64,000 nt of DNA from Xestospongia muta (taxonomy: Eukaryota; Porifera; Demospongiae; Haplosclerida; Petrosiidae): assembly GCA_963693285.1 (NCBI GenBank), contig OY848923.1, forward strand, positions 4,557,609-4,621,608, written 5' to 3'. This document shows positions 11,226 to 23,873 of the stretch, in pieces. Position 1 is the first letter of the stretch. Each line of letters opens with the position of its first letter. Below the pieces are notes generated by a model. That model saw only the letters and a list, made by a program, of their open reading frames with translations, was not told where the DNA came from and made no database searches. The translations under genes were made by a program, and so were the position numbers.

Positions 11226-14200
11226 AAATATACTGATAAAGTAGTCTAAATAGGTTAAAACTCTAAAATAAAGAGTTTAGAGCTTTTTGAAAGTTAAAAA
11301 AGATTAGAAATTAACTGTGAAAACTGGTTAAATAAGCTGATCTAAAGAGTTTAGTAAGTTTATCTCTCTTAAATATACTAATAAAGTAGTCTAAATAGGT
11401 TAAAACTCTAAAATAAAGAGTTTAGAGCTTTTTGAAAGTTAAAAAAGATTAGAAATTAACTGTGAAAACTGGTTAAATAAGCTGATCTAAACAGTTTAGT
11501 AAGTTTATCTGTCTTAAATATACTAATAAAGTAGTCTAAATAGGTTAAAACTCTAAAATAAAGAGTTTAGAGCTTTTTGAAAGTTAAAAAGATTAGAAAT
11601 TAACTGTGAAAACTGGTTAAATAAGCTGATCTAAAGAGTTTAGTAAGTTTATCTCTCTTAAATATACTAATAAAGTAGTCTAAATAGGTTAAAACTGTAA
11701 AATAAAGTGTTTAGAGCTTTTTGAAAGCTAAAAAAGATTAGAAATTAACTGTGAAAACTGGTTAAATAAGCTGATCTAAAGAGTTTAGTAAGTTTATCTC
11801 TCTTAAATATACTAATAAAGTAGTCTAAATAGGTTAAAACTCTAAAATAAAGAGTTTAGAGCTTTTTGAAAGTTAAAAAAGATTAGAAATTAACTGTGAA
11901 AACTGGTTAAATAAGCTGATCTAAAGAGTTAGTAAGTTTATCTCTCTTAAATATACTAATGAAGTAGTCTAAATAGGTTAAAACTCTAAAATAAAGAGTT
12001 TAGAGCTTTTTGAAAGTTAAAAAAGATTAGAAATTAATTGTGAAAACTGGTTAAATAAGCTGATCTAAAGAGTTTAGTAAGTTTATCTCTCTTAAATATA
12101 CTAATAAAGTAGTCTAAATAGGTTAAAACTCTAAAATAATGAGTTTAGAGCTTTTTGAAAGCTAAAAAAGATTAGAAATTAACTGTGAAAACTGGTTAAA
12201 TAAGCTGATCTAAAGAGTTTAGTAAGTTTATCTCTCTTAAATATACTAATAAAGTAGTCTAAATAGGTTAAAACTCTAAAATAAAGAGTTTAGAGCTTTT
12301 TGAAAAGTTAAAAACGATTAGAAATTAACTGTGAAAACTGGTTAAATAAGCTGATCTAAAGAGTTAGTAAGTTTATCTCTCTTAAATATACTAATGAAGT
12401 AGTCTAAATAGGTTAAAACTCTAAAATAAAGAGTTTAGAGCTTTTTGAAAGTTAAAAAGATTAGAAATTAATTATGAAAACTGGTTAAATAAGCTGATCT
12501 AAAGTGTTTAGTAAGTTTATCTCTGTTAAATATACTAATAAAGTAGTCTAAACAGGTTAAACTCTAAAATAAAGAGTTTAGAGCTTTTTGAAAGTTAAAA
12601 AGATTAGAAATTAACAGTGAAAACTGGTTAAATAAGCTGATCTAAAGAGTTTAGTAAGTTTATCTCTCTTAAATATACTAATAAAGTAGTCTAAATAGGT
12701 TAAAACTCTAAAATAAAGAGTTTAGAGCTTTTTGAAAGCTAAAAAAGATTAGAAATTAAGTGTGAAAACTGGTTAAATAAGCTGATCTAAAGAGTTTAGT
12801 AAGTTTATCTGTCTTAAATATACTAATAAAGTAGTCTAAATAGGTTAAAACTCTAAAATAAAGAGTTTAGAGCTTTTTGAAAGTTAAAAAAGAATTGAAA
12901 TTAACTGTGAAAACTAGTTAAATAAGCTGATCTAAAGAGTTTAGTAAGTTTATCTCTCTTAAATATACTAATAAAGTAGTCTAAATAGGATAAAACACTA
13001 AAATAAAGAGTTTAGATCTTTTTGAAAGTTAAAAAAGATTAGAAAATAACAGTGAAAACTGGTTAAATAAGCTGTTCTAAAGAGTTTAGTAATTTTATCT
13101 CTCTTAAATATACTAATAAAGTAGTCTAAATAGGTTAAAACTCTAAAATAAAGTATTTAGAGCTTTTTCAAAGCTAAAAAAGATTAGAAATTAAGTATGA
13201 AAACTGGTTAAATAAGCAGATCTAAAGAGTTTAGTAAGTTTATATGTCTTAAATCTACTAATAAAGTAGTCTAAATAGATTAAAACTCTAAAATAAAGAG
13301 TTGAGAGCTTTTTGAAAGTTAAAAAAGATTAGAAATTAACTGTGAAAACTGGTTAAATAAGCTGATCTAAAGAGTTTAGTAAGTTTATCTGTCTTAAATA
13401 TACTAATAAAGTAGTCTAAATAGGTTAAAACTCTAAAATAAAGAGTTTAGAGCTTTTTGAAAGTTAAAAAAGATTAGAAATTAAGTGTGAAAACTGGTTA
13501 AATAAGCTGATCTAAAGAGTTTAGTAAGTTTATCTGTCTTAAATATACTAATAAAGTAGTCTAAATAGATTAAAACTCTAAAATAAAGAGTTTAGATTTT
13601 TTTGAAAGTTAAAAAAGATTAGAAATTAACTGTGAAAACTGGTTAAATAAGCTGATCTAAAGAGTTTAGTAAGTTTATCTCTCTTAAATATACTGATAAA
13701 GTAGTCTAAATAGGTTAAAACTCTAAAATAAAGAGTTTAGAGCTTTTTGAAAGTTAAAAAAGATTAGAAATTAACTGTGAAAACTGGTTAAATAAGCTGA
13801 TCTAAAGAGTTTAGTAAGTTTATCTCTCTTAAATATACTAATAAAGTAGTCTAAATAGGTTAAAACTCTAAAATAAAGAGTTTAGAGCTTTTTGAAAGTT
13901 AAAAAAGATTAGAAATTAACTGTGAAAACTGGTTAAATAAGCTGATCTAAACAGTTTAGTAAGTTTATCTGTCTTAAATATACTAATAAAGTAGTCTAAA
14001 TAGGTTAAAACTCTAAAATAAAGAGTTTAGAGCTTTTTGAAAGTTAAAAAGATTAGAAATTAACTGTGAAAACTGGTTAAATAAGCTGATCTAAAGAGTT
14101 TAGTAAGTTTATCTCTCTTAAATATACTAATAAAGTAGTCTAAATAGGTTAAAACTGTAAAATAAAGTGTTTAGAGCTTTTTGAAAGCTAAAAAAGATTA

Positions 14201-15670
14201 GAAATTAACTGTGAAAACTGGTTAAATAAGCTGATCTAATGAGTTTAGTAAGTTTATCTCTCTTAAATATACTAATAAAGTAGTCTAAATAGGTTAAAAC
14301 TCTAAAATAAAGAGTTTAGAGCTTTTTGAAAAGTTAAAAACGATTAGAAATTAACTGTGAAAACTGGTTAAATAAGCTGATCTAAAGAGTTAGTAAGTTT
14401 ATCTCTCTTAAATATACTAATGAAGTAGTCTAAATAGGTTAAAACTCTAAAATAAAGAGTTTAGAGCTTTTTGAAAGTTAAAAAGATTAGAAATTAATTA
14501 TGAAAACTGGTTAAATAAGCTGATCTAAAGTGTTTAGTAAGTTTATCTCTCTTAAATATACTAATAAAGTAGTCTAAACAGGTTAAACTCTAAAATAAAG
14601 AGTTTAGAGCTTTTTGAAAGTTAAAAAGATTAGAAATTAACAGTGAAAACTGGTTAAATAAGCTGATCTAAAGAGTTTAGTAAGTTTATCTCTCTTAAAT
14701 ATACTAATAAAGTAGTCTAAATAGGTTAAAACTCTAAAATAAAGAGTTTAGACCTTTTTGAAAGCTAAAAAAGATTAGAAATTAAGTGTGAAAATTGGTT
14801 AAATAAGCTGATCTAAAGAGTTTAGTAAGTTTATCTGTCTTAAATATACTAATAAAGTAGTCTAAATAGGTTAAAACTCTAAAATAAAGAGTTTAGAGCT
14901 TTTTGAAAGTTAAAAAAGAATTGAAATTAACTGTGAAAACTAGTTAAATAAGCTGATCTAAAGAGTTTAGTAAGTTTATCTCTCTTAAATATACTAATAA
15001 AGTAGTCTAAATAGGATAAAACACTAAAATAAAGAGTTTAGATCTTTTTGAAAGTTAAAAAGATTAGAAAATAACAGTGAAAACTGGTTAAATAAGCTGT
15101 TCTAAAGAGTTTAGTAAGTTTATCTCTCTTAAATATACTAATAAAGTAGTCTAAATAGGTTAAAACTCTAAAATAAAGTATTTAGAGCTTTTTGAAAGCT
15201 AAAAAAGATTAGAAATTAAGTATGAAAACTGGTTAAATAAGCAGATCTAAAGAGTTTAGTAAGTTTATATGTCTTAAATCTACTAATAAAGTAGTCTAAA
15301 TAGATTAAAACTCTAAAATAAAGAGTTGAGAGCTTTTTGAAAGTTAAAAAAGATTAGAAATTAACTGTGAAAACTGGTTAAATAAGCTGATCTAAAGAGT
15401 TTAGTAAGTTTATCTGTCTTAAATATACTAATAAAGTAGTCTAAATAGGTTAAAACTCTAAAATAAAGAGTTTAGAGCTTTTTGAAAGTTAAAAAAGATT
15501 AGAAATTAAGTGTGAAAACTGGTTAAATAAGCTGATCTAAAGAGTTTAGTAAGTTTATCTGTCTTAAATATACTAATAAAGTAGTCTAAATAGATTAAAA
15601 CTCTAAAATAAAGAGTTTAGAGCTTTTTGAAAGTTAAAAAAGATTAGAAATTAACTGTGAAAACTGGTTA
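11221..15670 (+). repeat. Large duplication, 17-unit offset then 14-unit offset
   Basis: TACTGATAAA occurs near 11231 and 13691, and AACAGTTTAG at 11490 and 13950. Both are 2,460 bp apart (17 units less 5). Further right, TGAAAAGTTAAAAACGATT occurs at 12301 and 14327 (2,026 bp), and TTAAGTATGA at 13191 and 15216 (2,025 bp; 14 units less 4-5). The drop from 17 to 14 units means the second copy lost three monomers between about 14.2 and 14.33 kb, or the first gained them. Several rare markers, such as AAATCTACTAAT near 13253 and 15278, are kept in both copies. Confidence 0.8.
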
Positions 15671-18600
15671 AATAAGCTGATCTAAAGAGTTTAGTAAGTT
15701 TATCTCTCTTAAATATACTAATAAAGTAGTCTAAATAGGTTAAAACTCTAAAATAAAGAGTTTAGAGCTTTTTGAAAGTTAAAAAAGATTAGAAATTAAC
15801 TGTGAAAACTGGTTAAATAAGCTGATCTAAAGAGTTTAGTAAGTTTATCTCTCTTAAATATACTAATAAAGTAGTCTAAATAGGTTAAAACTCTAAAATA
15901 AAATGTTTACAGCTTTTTGAAAGCTAAAAAAGATTAGAAATTAACTGTGAAAACTGGCTAAAGAAGCTGATCTAAAGTGTTTAGTAAGTTTATCTCTCTT
16001 AAATATACTAATAAAGTAGTCTAAATAGGTTAAAACTCTAAAATAAAGTGTTTAGAGCTTTTTGAAAGTTAAAAAAAGATTAGAAATTAACTGTGAAAAC
16101 TGGTTAAATAAGCTGATCTAAAGAGTTTAGTAAGTTTATCTGTCTTAAATATACTAATAAAGTAGTCTAAATAGGTTAAAACTCTAAAATAAAGAGTTTA
16201 GAGCTTTTTGAAAATTAAAAAAGATTAGAAATTAACTGTGAAAACTGGTTAAATAAGCTGATCTAAAGAGTTTAGTAAGTTTATCTGTCTTAAATATACT
16301 AATAAAGTAGTCTAAATAGGTTAAAACTCTAAAATAAAGTGGTTAGATCTTTTTGAAAGTTAAAAAGATTAGAAATTAACTGTGAAAACTGGTTAAATAA
16401 GCTGATCTAAAGAGTTTAGTAAGTTTATCTGTCTTAAATATACTAATAAAGTAGTCTAAATAGGTTAAAACTGTAAAATAAAGTGTTTCGAGCTTTTTTG
16501 AAAGCTAAAAAAGATTAGAAATTAACTGTGAAAACTGGTTAAATAAGCTGATCTAAAGAGTTTAGTAAGTTTATCTGTCTTAAATATACTAATAAAGTAG
16601 TCTAAATAGGTTAAAACTCTAAAATAAAGAGTTTAGAGCTTTTTGAAAGTTAAAAAAGATTAGAAATTAACTGTGAAAACTGGTTAAATAAGCTGATCTA
16701 AAGAGTTTAGTAAGTTTATCACTCTTAAATATACTAATAAAGTAGTCTAAATATATTAAAACTCTAAAATAAAGTATTTAGAGCTTTTTGAAAGTTAAAA
16801 AAGATTAGAAATTAACTGTGAAAACTGGTTAAATAAGCTGATCTAAAGAGTTTAGTAAGTTTATCTGTCTTAAATATACTAATAAAGTAGTCTAAATAGG
16901 TTAAAACTCTAAAATAAAGAGTTTAGAGCTTTTTGAAAGTTAAAAAGATTAGAAATTAACTGTGAAAACTGGTTAAATAAGCTGATCTAAAGAGTTTAGT
17001 AAGTTTATCTGTCTTAAATATACTAATAAAGTAGTCTAAATAGGTTAAAACTCTAAAATAAAGAGTTTAGAGCTTTTTGAAAGTTAAAAAAGATTAGAAA
17101 TTAACTGTAAAATCTGGTTAAATAAGCTGATCTAAAGAGTTTAGTAAGTTTCTCTCACTTAAATATAATAATAAAGTAGTATAAATAGGTTAAAACTCTA
17201 AAATAAAGAGTTTAGAGCTTTTTGAAAGTTAAAAAAGATTAGAAATTAACTGTTGAAACTGGTTAAATAAGCTGATCTAAAGAGTTTAGTAAGTTTATCT
17301 GTCTTAAATATACTAATAAAGTAGTCTAAATAGGTTAAAACTCTAAAATAAAGAGTTTAGAGCTTTTTGAAAGTTAAAAAGATTAGAAATTAACTGTGAA
17401 AACTGGTTAAATAAGCTGATCTAAAGAGTTTAGTAAGTTTATCTCTCTTAAATATACTAATAAAGTAGTCTAAATAGGTTAAAACTCTAAAATAAAGTAT
17501 TTAGAGCTTTTTGAAAGTTAAAAAAGATTAGAAATTAAGTGTGAAAACTGGTTAAATAAGCTGATCTAAAGAGTTTAGTAAGTTTATCTGTCTTAAATAT
17601 ACTAATAAAGTAGTCTAAATAGGTTAAAACTCTAAAATAAAGAGTTTAGAGCTTTTTGAAAGTTAAAAAGATTAGAAATTAACTGTGAAAACTGGTTAAA
17701 TAAGCTGATCTAAAGAGTTTAGTAAGTTTATCTCTCTTAAATATACTAATAAAGTAGTCTAAATAGGTTAAAACTCTAAAATAAAGAGTTTAGAGCTTTT
17801 TGAAAGTAAAAAAGATTAGAAATTAACTGTGAAAACTGGTTAAATAAGCTGATCTAAAGAGTTTAGTAAGTTTATCTGTCTTAAATATACTAATAAAGTA
17901 GTCTAAATAGGTTAAAACTCTAAAATAAAGAGTTTAGAGCTTTTTGAAAGTTAAAAAGATTAGAAATTAACTGTGAAAACTGGTTAAATAAGCTGATCTA
18001 AAGAGTTTAGTAAGTTTATCTCTCTTAAATATACTAATAAAGTAGTCTAAATAGATTAAAACTCTAAAATAAAGAGTTTAGAGCTTTTTGAAAGTTAAAA
18101 AAGATTAGAAATTAACTGTGAAAACTGGTTAAATAAGCTGATCTAAAGAGTTTAGTAAGTTTATCTGTCTTAAATATACTAATAAAGTAGTCTAAATAGG
18201 TTAAAACTCTAAAATAAAGAGTTTAGAGCTTTTTGAAAATTAAAAAAGATTAGAAATTAACTGTGAAAACTGGTTAAATAAGCTGATCTAAAGAGTTTAG
18301 TAAGTTTATCTGTCTTAAATATACTAATAAAGTAGTCTAAATAGGTTAAAACTCTAAAATAAACAGTTTAGAGCTTTTTGAAAGTTAAAAAAGATTAGAA
18401 ATTAAGTGTGAAAACTGGTTAAATAAGCTGATCAAAGAGTTTAGTAAGTTTATCTCTCTTAAATATACTAATAAAGTAATCTAAATAGATTAAAACTCTA
18501 AAATAAAGAGTTTAGAGCTTTTTGAAAGTTAAAAAAGATTAGAAATTAACTGTGAAAACTGGTTAAATAAGCTGATCTAAAGAGTTTACTAAGTTTATCT

Positions 18601-18718
18601 CTCTTAAATATACTAATAAAGTAGTCTAAATAGGTTAAAACTCTAAAATAAAGTATTTAGAGCTTTTTGAAAGCTAAAAAAGATTAGAAATTAAGTGTGA
18701 AAACAGGTTAAATAAGCT

Positions 18719-18730
18719 GATTTTAGTAAG
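18719..18730 (+). repeat. 8-bp deletion in a monomer (GATTTTAGTAAG)
   Basis: The usual GATCTAAAGAGTTTAGTAAG is shortened to GATTTTAGTAAG, losing CTAAAGAG. The same form is at about 22037 in the duplicated block and again near 49740 in an unrelated stretch. The two left cases are one event copied by duplication. The right case, next to GGTTGAATAAG, is probably an independent loss at the same place. Confidence 0.8.
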
Positions 18731-19112
18731 TTTATCTGTCTTAAATATACTAATAAAGTAGTATAAATAGGTTAAAACTCTAAAATAAAGAGTTTAGAGC
18801 TTTTTGAAAGTTAAAAAAGATTAGAAATTAACTGTGAAAACTGGTTAAATAAGCTGATCTAAAGAGTTTAGTAAGTTTATCTGTCTTAAATATACTAATA
18901 AAGTAGTCTAAATAGGTTAAAACTCTAAAATAAAGAGTTTAGATTTTATTGAAAGTTAAAAAAGATTAGAAATTAACTGTGAAAACTGGTTAAATAAGCT
19001 GATCTAAAGAGTTTAGTAAGTTTATCTGTCTTAAATATACTAATAAAGTAGTCTAAATAGGTTAAAACTCTAAAATAAAGAGGTTAGAGCTTTTTGAAAG
19101 TTAAAAAAGATT

Positions 19113-19180
19113 AGAAATTAACTATAAAAACTGCTTAATTCAGATGCTATAACGAGTTTGTAACTTTATCTGTCTTAAAT
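19113..19180 (+). repeat. Divergent monomer with shifted central segment
   Basis: This stretch reads ACTATAAAAACTGC, TTAATTCAGATGCTAT and AACGAGTTTGTAACTTTATC in place of the usual middle of the unit. The changes are clustered substitutions plus small losses around the GCTGATCTAAAGAGTTTAG segment. The same altered copy recurs at about 22431-22498 inside the second 23-unit block. The next monomers are also unusual: CTGCTCTAAAG, then AAACTAGTGTGTTTTGAGC near 19358. Together these form the least typical trio on the left half of the array. Confidence 0.8.
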
Positions 19181-19540
19181 ACACTAATAAAGTAGTGTAA
19201 ATAGGTTAAAACTCTAAAATAAAGAGTTTAGAGCTTTTTGAAAGTTAAAAAACATTAGAAATTAACTGTGAAAACTAGTTAAATAAGCTGCTCTAAAGAG
19301 TTTAGAAAGTTTATCAGTTTAAATATACTAATAAAGTAGTCTAAATAGGTTAAAACTCTAAACTAGTGTGTTTTGAGCTTTTTGAAAGTTAAAAAAGATT
19401 AGAAATTAACTGTGAAAACTGGTTAAATAAGCTGATCTAAAGAGTTTAGTAAGTTTATCTGTCTTAAATATACTAATAAAGTAGTCTAAATAGGTTAAAA
19501 CTCTAAAATAAAGAGTTTAGAGCTTTTTGAAAGTTAAAAA

Positions 19541-22500
19541 GATTAGAAATTAACTGTGAAAACTGGTTAAATAAGCTGATCTAAAGAGTTTAGTAAGTTT
19601 ATCTGTCTTAAATATACTAATAAAGTAGTCTAAATAGGTTAAAACTCTAAAATAAAGTGGTTAGATCTTTTTGAAAGTTAAAAAGATTAGAAATTAACTG
19701 TGAAAACTGGTTAAATAAGCTGATCTAAAGAGTTTAGTAAGTTTATCTGTCTTAAATATACTAATAAAGTAGTCTAAATAGGTTAAAACTGTAAAATAAA
19801 GTGTTTCGAGCTTTTTTGAAAGCTAAAAAAGATTAGAAATTAACTGTGAAAACTGGTTAAATAAGCTGATCTAAAGAGTTTAGTAAGTTTATCTGTCTTA
19901 AATATACTAATAAAGTAGTCTAAATAGGTTAAAACTCTAAAATAAAGAGTTTAGAGCTTTTTGAAAGTTAAAAAAGATTAGAAATTAACTGTGAAAACTG
20001 GTTAAATAAGCTGATCTAAAGAGTTTAGTAAGTTTATCACTCTTAAATATACTAATAAAGTAGTCTAAATATATTAAAACTCTAAAATAAAGTATTTAGA
20101 GCTTTTTGAAAGTTAAAAAAGATTAGAAATTAACTGTGAAAACTGGTTAAATAAGCTGATCTAAAGAGTTTAGTAAGTTTATCTGTCTTAAATATACTAA
20201 TAAAGTAGTCTAAATAGGTTAAAACTCTAAAATAAAGAGTTTAGAGCTTTTTGAAAGTTAAAAAGATTAGAAATTAACTGTGAAAACTGGTTAAATAAGC
20301 TGATCTAAAGAGTTTAGTAAGTTTATCTGTCTTAAATATACTAATAAAGTAGTCTAAATAGGTTAAAACTCTAAAATAAAGAGTTTAGAGCTTTTTGAAA
20401 GTTAAAAAAGATTAGAAATTAACTGTAAAATCTGGTTAAATAAGCTGATCTAAAGAGTTTAGTAAGTTTCTCTCACTTAAATATAATAATAAAGTAGTAT
20501 AAATAGGTTAAAACTCTAAAATAAAGAGTTTAGAGCTTTTTGAAAGTTAAAAAAGATTAGAAATTAACTGTTGAAACTGGTTAAATAAGCTGATCTAAAG
20601 AGTTTAGTAAGTTTATCTGTCTTAAATATACTAATAAAGTAGTCTAAATAGGTTAAAACTCTAAAATAAAGAGTTTAGAGCTTTTTGAAAGTTAAAAAGA
20701 TTAGAAATTAACTGTGAAAACTGGTTAAATAAGCTGATCTAAAGAGTTTAGTAAGTTTATCTCTCTTAAATATACTAATAAAGTAGTCTAAATAGGTTAA
20801 AACTCTAAAATAAAGTATTTAGAGCTTTTTGAAAGTTAAAAAAGATTAGAAATTAAGTGTGAAAACTGGTTAAATAAGCTGATCTAAAGAGTTTAGTAAG
20901 TTTATCTGTCTTAAATATACTAATAAAGTAGTCTAAATAGGTTAAAACTCTAAAATAAAGAGTTTAGAGCTTTTTGAAAGTTAAAAAGATTAGAAATTAA
21001 CTGTGAAAACTGGTTAAATAAGCTGATCTAAAGAGTTTAGTAAGTTTATCTCTCTTAAATATACTAATAAAGTAGTCTAAATAGGTTAAAACTCTAAAAT
21101 AAAGAGTTTAGAGCTTTTTGAAAGTAAAAAAGATTAGAAATTAACTGTGAAAACTGGTTAAATAAGCTGATCTAAAGAGTTTAGTAAGTTTATCTGTCTT
21201 AAATATACTAATAAAGTAGTCTAAATAGGTTAAAACTCTAAAATAAAGAGTTTAGAGCTTTTTGAAAGTTAAAAAGATTAGAAATTAACTGTGAAAACTG
21301 GTTAAATAAGCTGATCTAAAGAGTTTAGTAAGTTTATCTCTCTTAAATATACTAATAAAGTAGTCTAAATAGATTAAAACTCTAAAATAAAGAGTTTAGA
21401 GCTTTTTGAAAGTTAAAAAAGATTAGAAATTAACTGTGAAAACTGGTTAAATAAGCTGATCTAAAGAGTTTAGTAAGTTTATCTGTCTTAAATATACTAA
21501 TAAAGTAGTCTAAATAGGTTAAAACTCTAAAATAAAGAGTTTAGAGCTTTTTGAAAATTAAAAAAGATTAGAAATTAACTGTGAAAACTGGTTAAATAAG
21601 CTGATCTAAAGAGTTTAGTAAGTTTATCTGTCTTAAATATACTAATAAAGTAGTCTAAATAGGTTAAAACTCTAAAATAAACAGTTTAGAGCTTTTTGAA
21701 AGTTAAAAAAGATTAGAAATTAAGTGTGAAAACTGGTTAAATAAGCTGATCAAAGAGTTTAGTAAGTTTATCTCTCTTAAATATACTAATAAAGTAATCT
21801 AAATAGATTAAAACTCTAAAATAAAGAGTTTAGAGCTTTTTGAAAGTTAAAAAAGATTAGAAATTAACTGTGAAAACTGGTTAAATAAGCTGATCTAAAG
21901 AGTTTACTAAGTTTATCTCTCTTAAATATACTAATAAAGTAGTCTAAATAGGTTAAAACTCTAAAATAAAGTATTTAGAGCTTTTTGAAAGCTAAAAAAG
22001 ATTAGAAATTAAGTGTGAAAACAGGTTAAATAAGCTGATTTTAGTAAGTTTATCTGTCTTAAATATACTAATAAAGTAGTATAAATAGGTTAAAACTCTA
22101 AAATAAAGAGTTTAGAGCTTTTTGAAAGTTAAAAAAGATTAGAAATTAACTGTGAAAACTGGTTAAATAAGCTGATCTAAAGAGTTTAGTAAGTTTATCT
22201 GTCTTAAATATACTAATAAAGTAGTCTAAATAGGTTAAAACTCTAAAATAAAGAGTTTAGATTTTATTGAAAGTTAAAAAAGATTAGAAATTAACTGTGA
22301 AAACTGGTTAAATAAGCTGATCTAAAGAGTTTAGTAAGTTTATCTGTCTTAAATATACTAATAAAGTAGTCTAAATAGGTTAAAACTCTAAAATAAAGAG
22401 GTTAGAGCTTTTTGAAAGTTAAAAAAGATTAGAAATTAACTATAAAAACTGCTTAATTCAGATGCTATAACGAGTTTGTAACTTTATCTGTCTTAAATAC

Positions 22501-22858
22501 ACTAATAAAGTAGTGTAAATAGGTTAAAACTCTAAAATAAAGAGTTTAGAGCTTTTTGAAAGTTAAAAAACATTAGAAATTAACTGTGAAAACTAGTTAA
22601 ATAAGCTGCTCTAAAGAGTTTAGAAAGTTTATCAGTTTAAATATACTAATAAAGTAGTCTAAATAGGTTAAAACTCTAAACTAGTGTGTTTTGAGCTTTT
22701 TGAAAGTTAAAAAAGATTAGAAATTAACTGTGAAAACTGGTTAAATAAGCTGATCTAAAGAGTTTAGTAAGTTTATCTGTCTTAAATATACTAATAAAGT
22801 AGTCTAAATAGGTTAAAACTCTAAAATAAAGAGTTTAGAGCTTTTTGAAAGTTAAAAA
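19541..22858 (+). repeat. 23-unit higher-order repeat, copy 2 (3,318 bp)
   Basis: This is a direct tandem copy of the block before it, with the same order of rare variants at a constant 3,318-bp offset. The copies part at the A-run (five against six A) near 22854-22859. Agreement at every marker, against several differences between ordinary neighbouring monomers, marks this as recent. It could also be an assembly duplication, which only read depth or spanning reads can settle. Confidence 0.9.
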
Positions 22859-22859
22859 A

Positions 22860-23873
22860 GATTAGAAATTAACTGTGAAAACTGGTTAAATAAGCTGATC
22901 TAAAGAGTTTAGTAAGTTTATTTCTATTAAATATACTAATAAAGTAGTCTAAATAGGTTAAAACTCTAAAATAAAGAGTTTAGAGCTTTTTGAAAGTTAA
23001 AAAAGACTAGAAATTAACTTTGAAAACTGGTTAAATAAGCTGATCTAAAGAGTTTAGTAAGTTTATCTGTCTTAAATATACTAATAAAGTAGTCTAAATA
23101 GGTTAAAACTCTAAAATAAAGAGTTTAGAGCTTTTTGAAAGTTAAAAAAGATTAGAAATTAACTGTGAAAACTGGTTAAATAAGCTGTTCTAAAGAGTTT
23201 AGTAAGTTTATCTCTCTTAAATATACTAACAAAGTAGTCTAAATAGGTTAAAACTCTAAAATAAAGTGTTCAAAGCTTTTTGAAAGTTAAAAAAGATTAG
23301 AAATTAACTGTGAAAACTGGTTAAATAAGCTGATCTAAAGAGTTTAGTAAGTTTATCTCTCTTAAATATACTAATAAAGTAGTCTAAATAGGTTAAAACT
23401 GTAAAATAAAGTGTTTAGAGCTTTTTGAAAGCTAAAAAAGATTAGAAATTAACTGTGAAAACTGGTTAAATAAGCTGATCTAAAGAGTTTAGTAAGTTTA
23501 TCTCTCTTAAATATACTAATAAAGTAGTCTAAATAGGTTAAAACTCTAAAATAAAGAGTTTAGAGCTTTTTGAAAGTTAAAAAGATTAGAAATTAACTGT
23601 GAAAACTGGTTAAATAAGCTGATCTACAGAGTTTAGTAAGTTTATCTCTCTTAAATATACTAATAAAGTAGTCTAAATAGGTTAAAACTCTAAAATAAAG
23701 AGTTTAGAGCTTTTTGAAAGCTAACAAAGATTAGAAATTAAGTGTGAAAACTGGTTAAATAAGCTGATCTAAAGAGTTTAGTAAGCTTATCTGTCTTAAA
23801 TATACTAATAAAGTAGTCTAAATAGATTAAAACTCTAAAATAAAGAGTTTAGAACTTTTTGTAACTTAAAAAA
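22860..23873 (+). repeat. 7-unit higher-order repeat, copy 1 (1,014 bp)
   Basis: This is the first of two adjacent 1,014-bp blocks (7 units less 1). Shared markers at a constant offset include TTTCTATTAA 22921/23935, GCTAACAAAG 23720/24734, AAGCTGTTCTAAAG near 23183/24197, GTGTTCAAAGC and TTTTTGTAACTTAAAA. Differences I noted are few: GATCTACAGAG here against GATCTAAAGAG, and TTAGAACTT against TTAGAGCTT. The block abuts the 3,318-bp pair directly. Confidence 0.88.

Larger units (their letters stand above)
16223..19540 (+). repeat. 23-unit higher-order repeat, copy 1 (3,318 bp)
   Basis: This is the first of two adjacent blocks 3,318 bp long (23 units less 17 bp). Pairs exactly 3,318 bp apart: GGTTAGATCT 16341/19659, TTAACTGTAA 17101/20419, ATCAAAGAGT 18431/21749, CTGCTTAATT 19131/22449. 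All oddities I compared are shared: TTTCGAGCTTTTTTG, TGTTGAAACTGG, AAACAGTTTAG, AAAGTAATC, ACTAAG, AAAACAGG and an 8-bp deletion at 18719. I noted no difference inside the block. The left edge is where the A-run and GAAAATT/GAAAGTT first differ. Confidence 0.9.

Noticed and set aside
16223..22858. Calling the 3,318-bp pair an assembly error
   Set aside because: It is possible, but several other duplications with differing copies exist in the window, so a true recent duplication is at least as likely. It is kept as a feature with the caveat stated.
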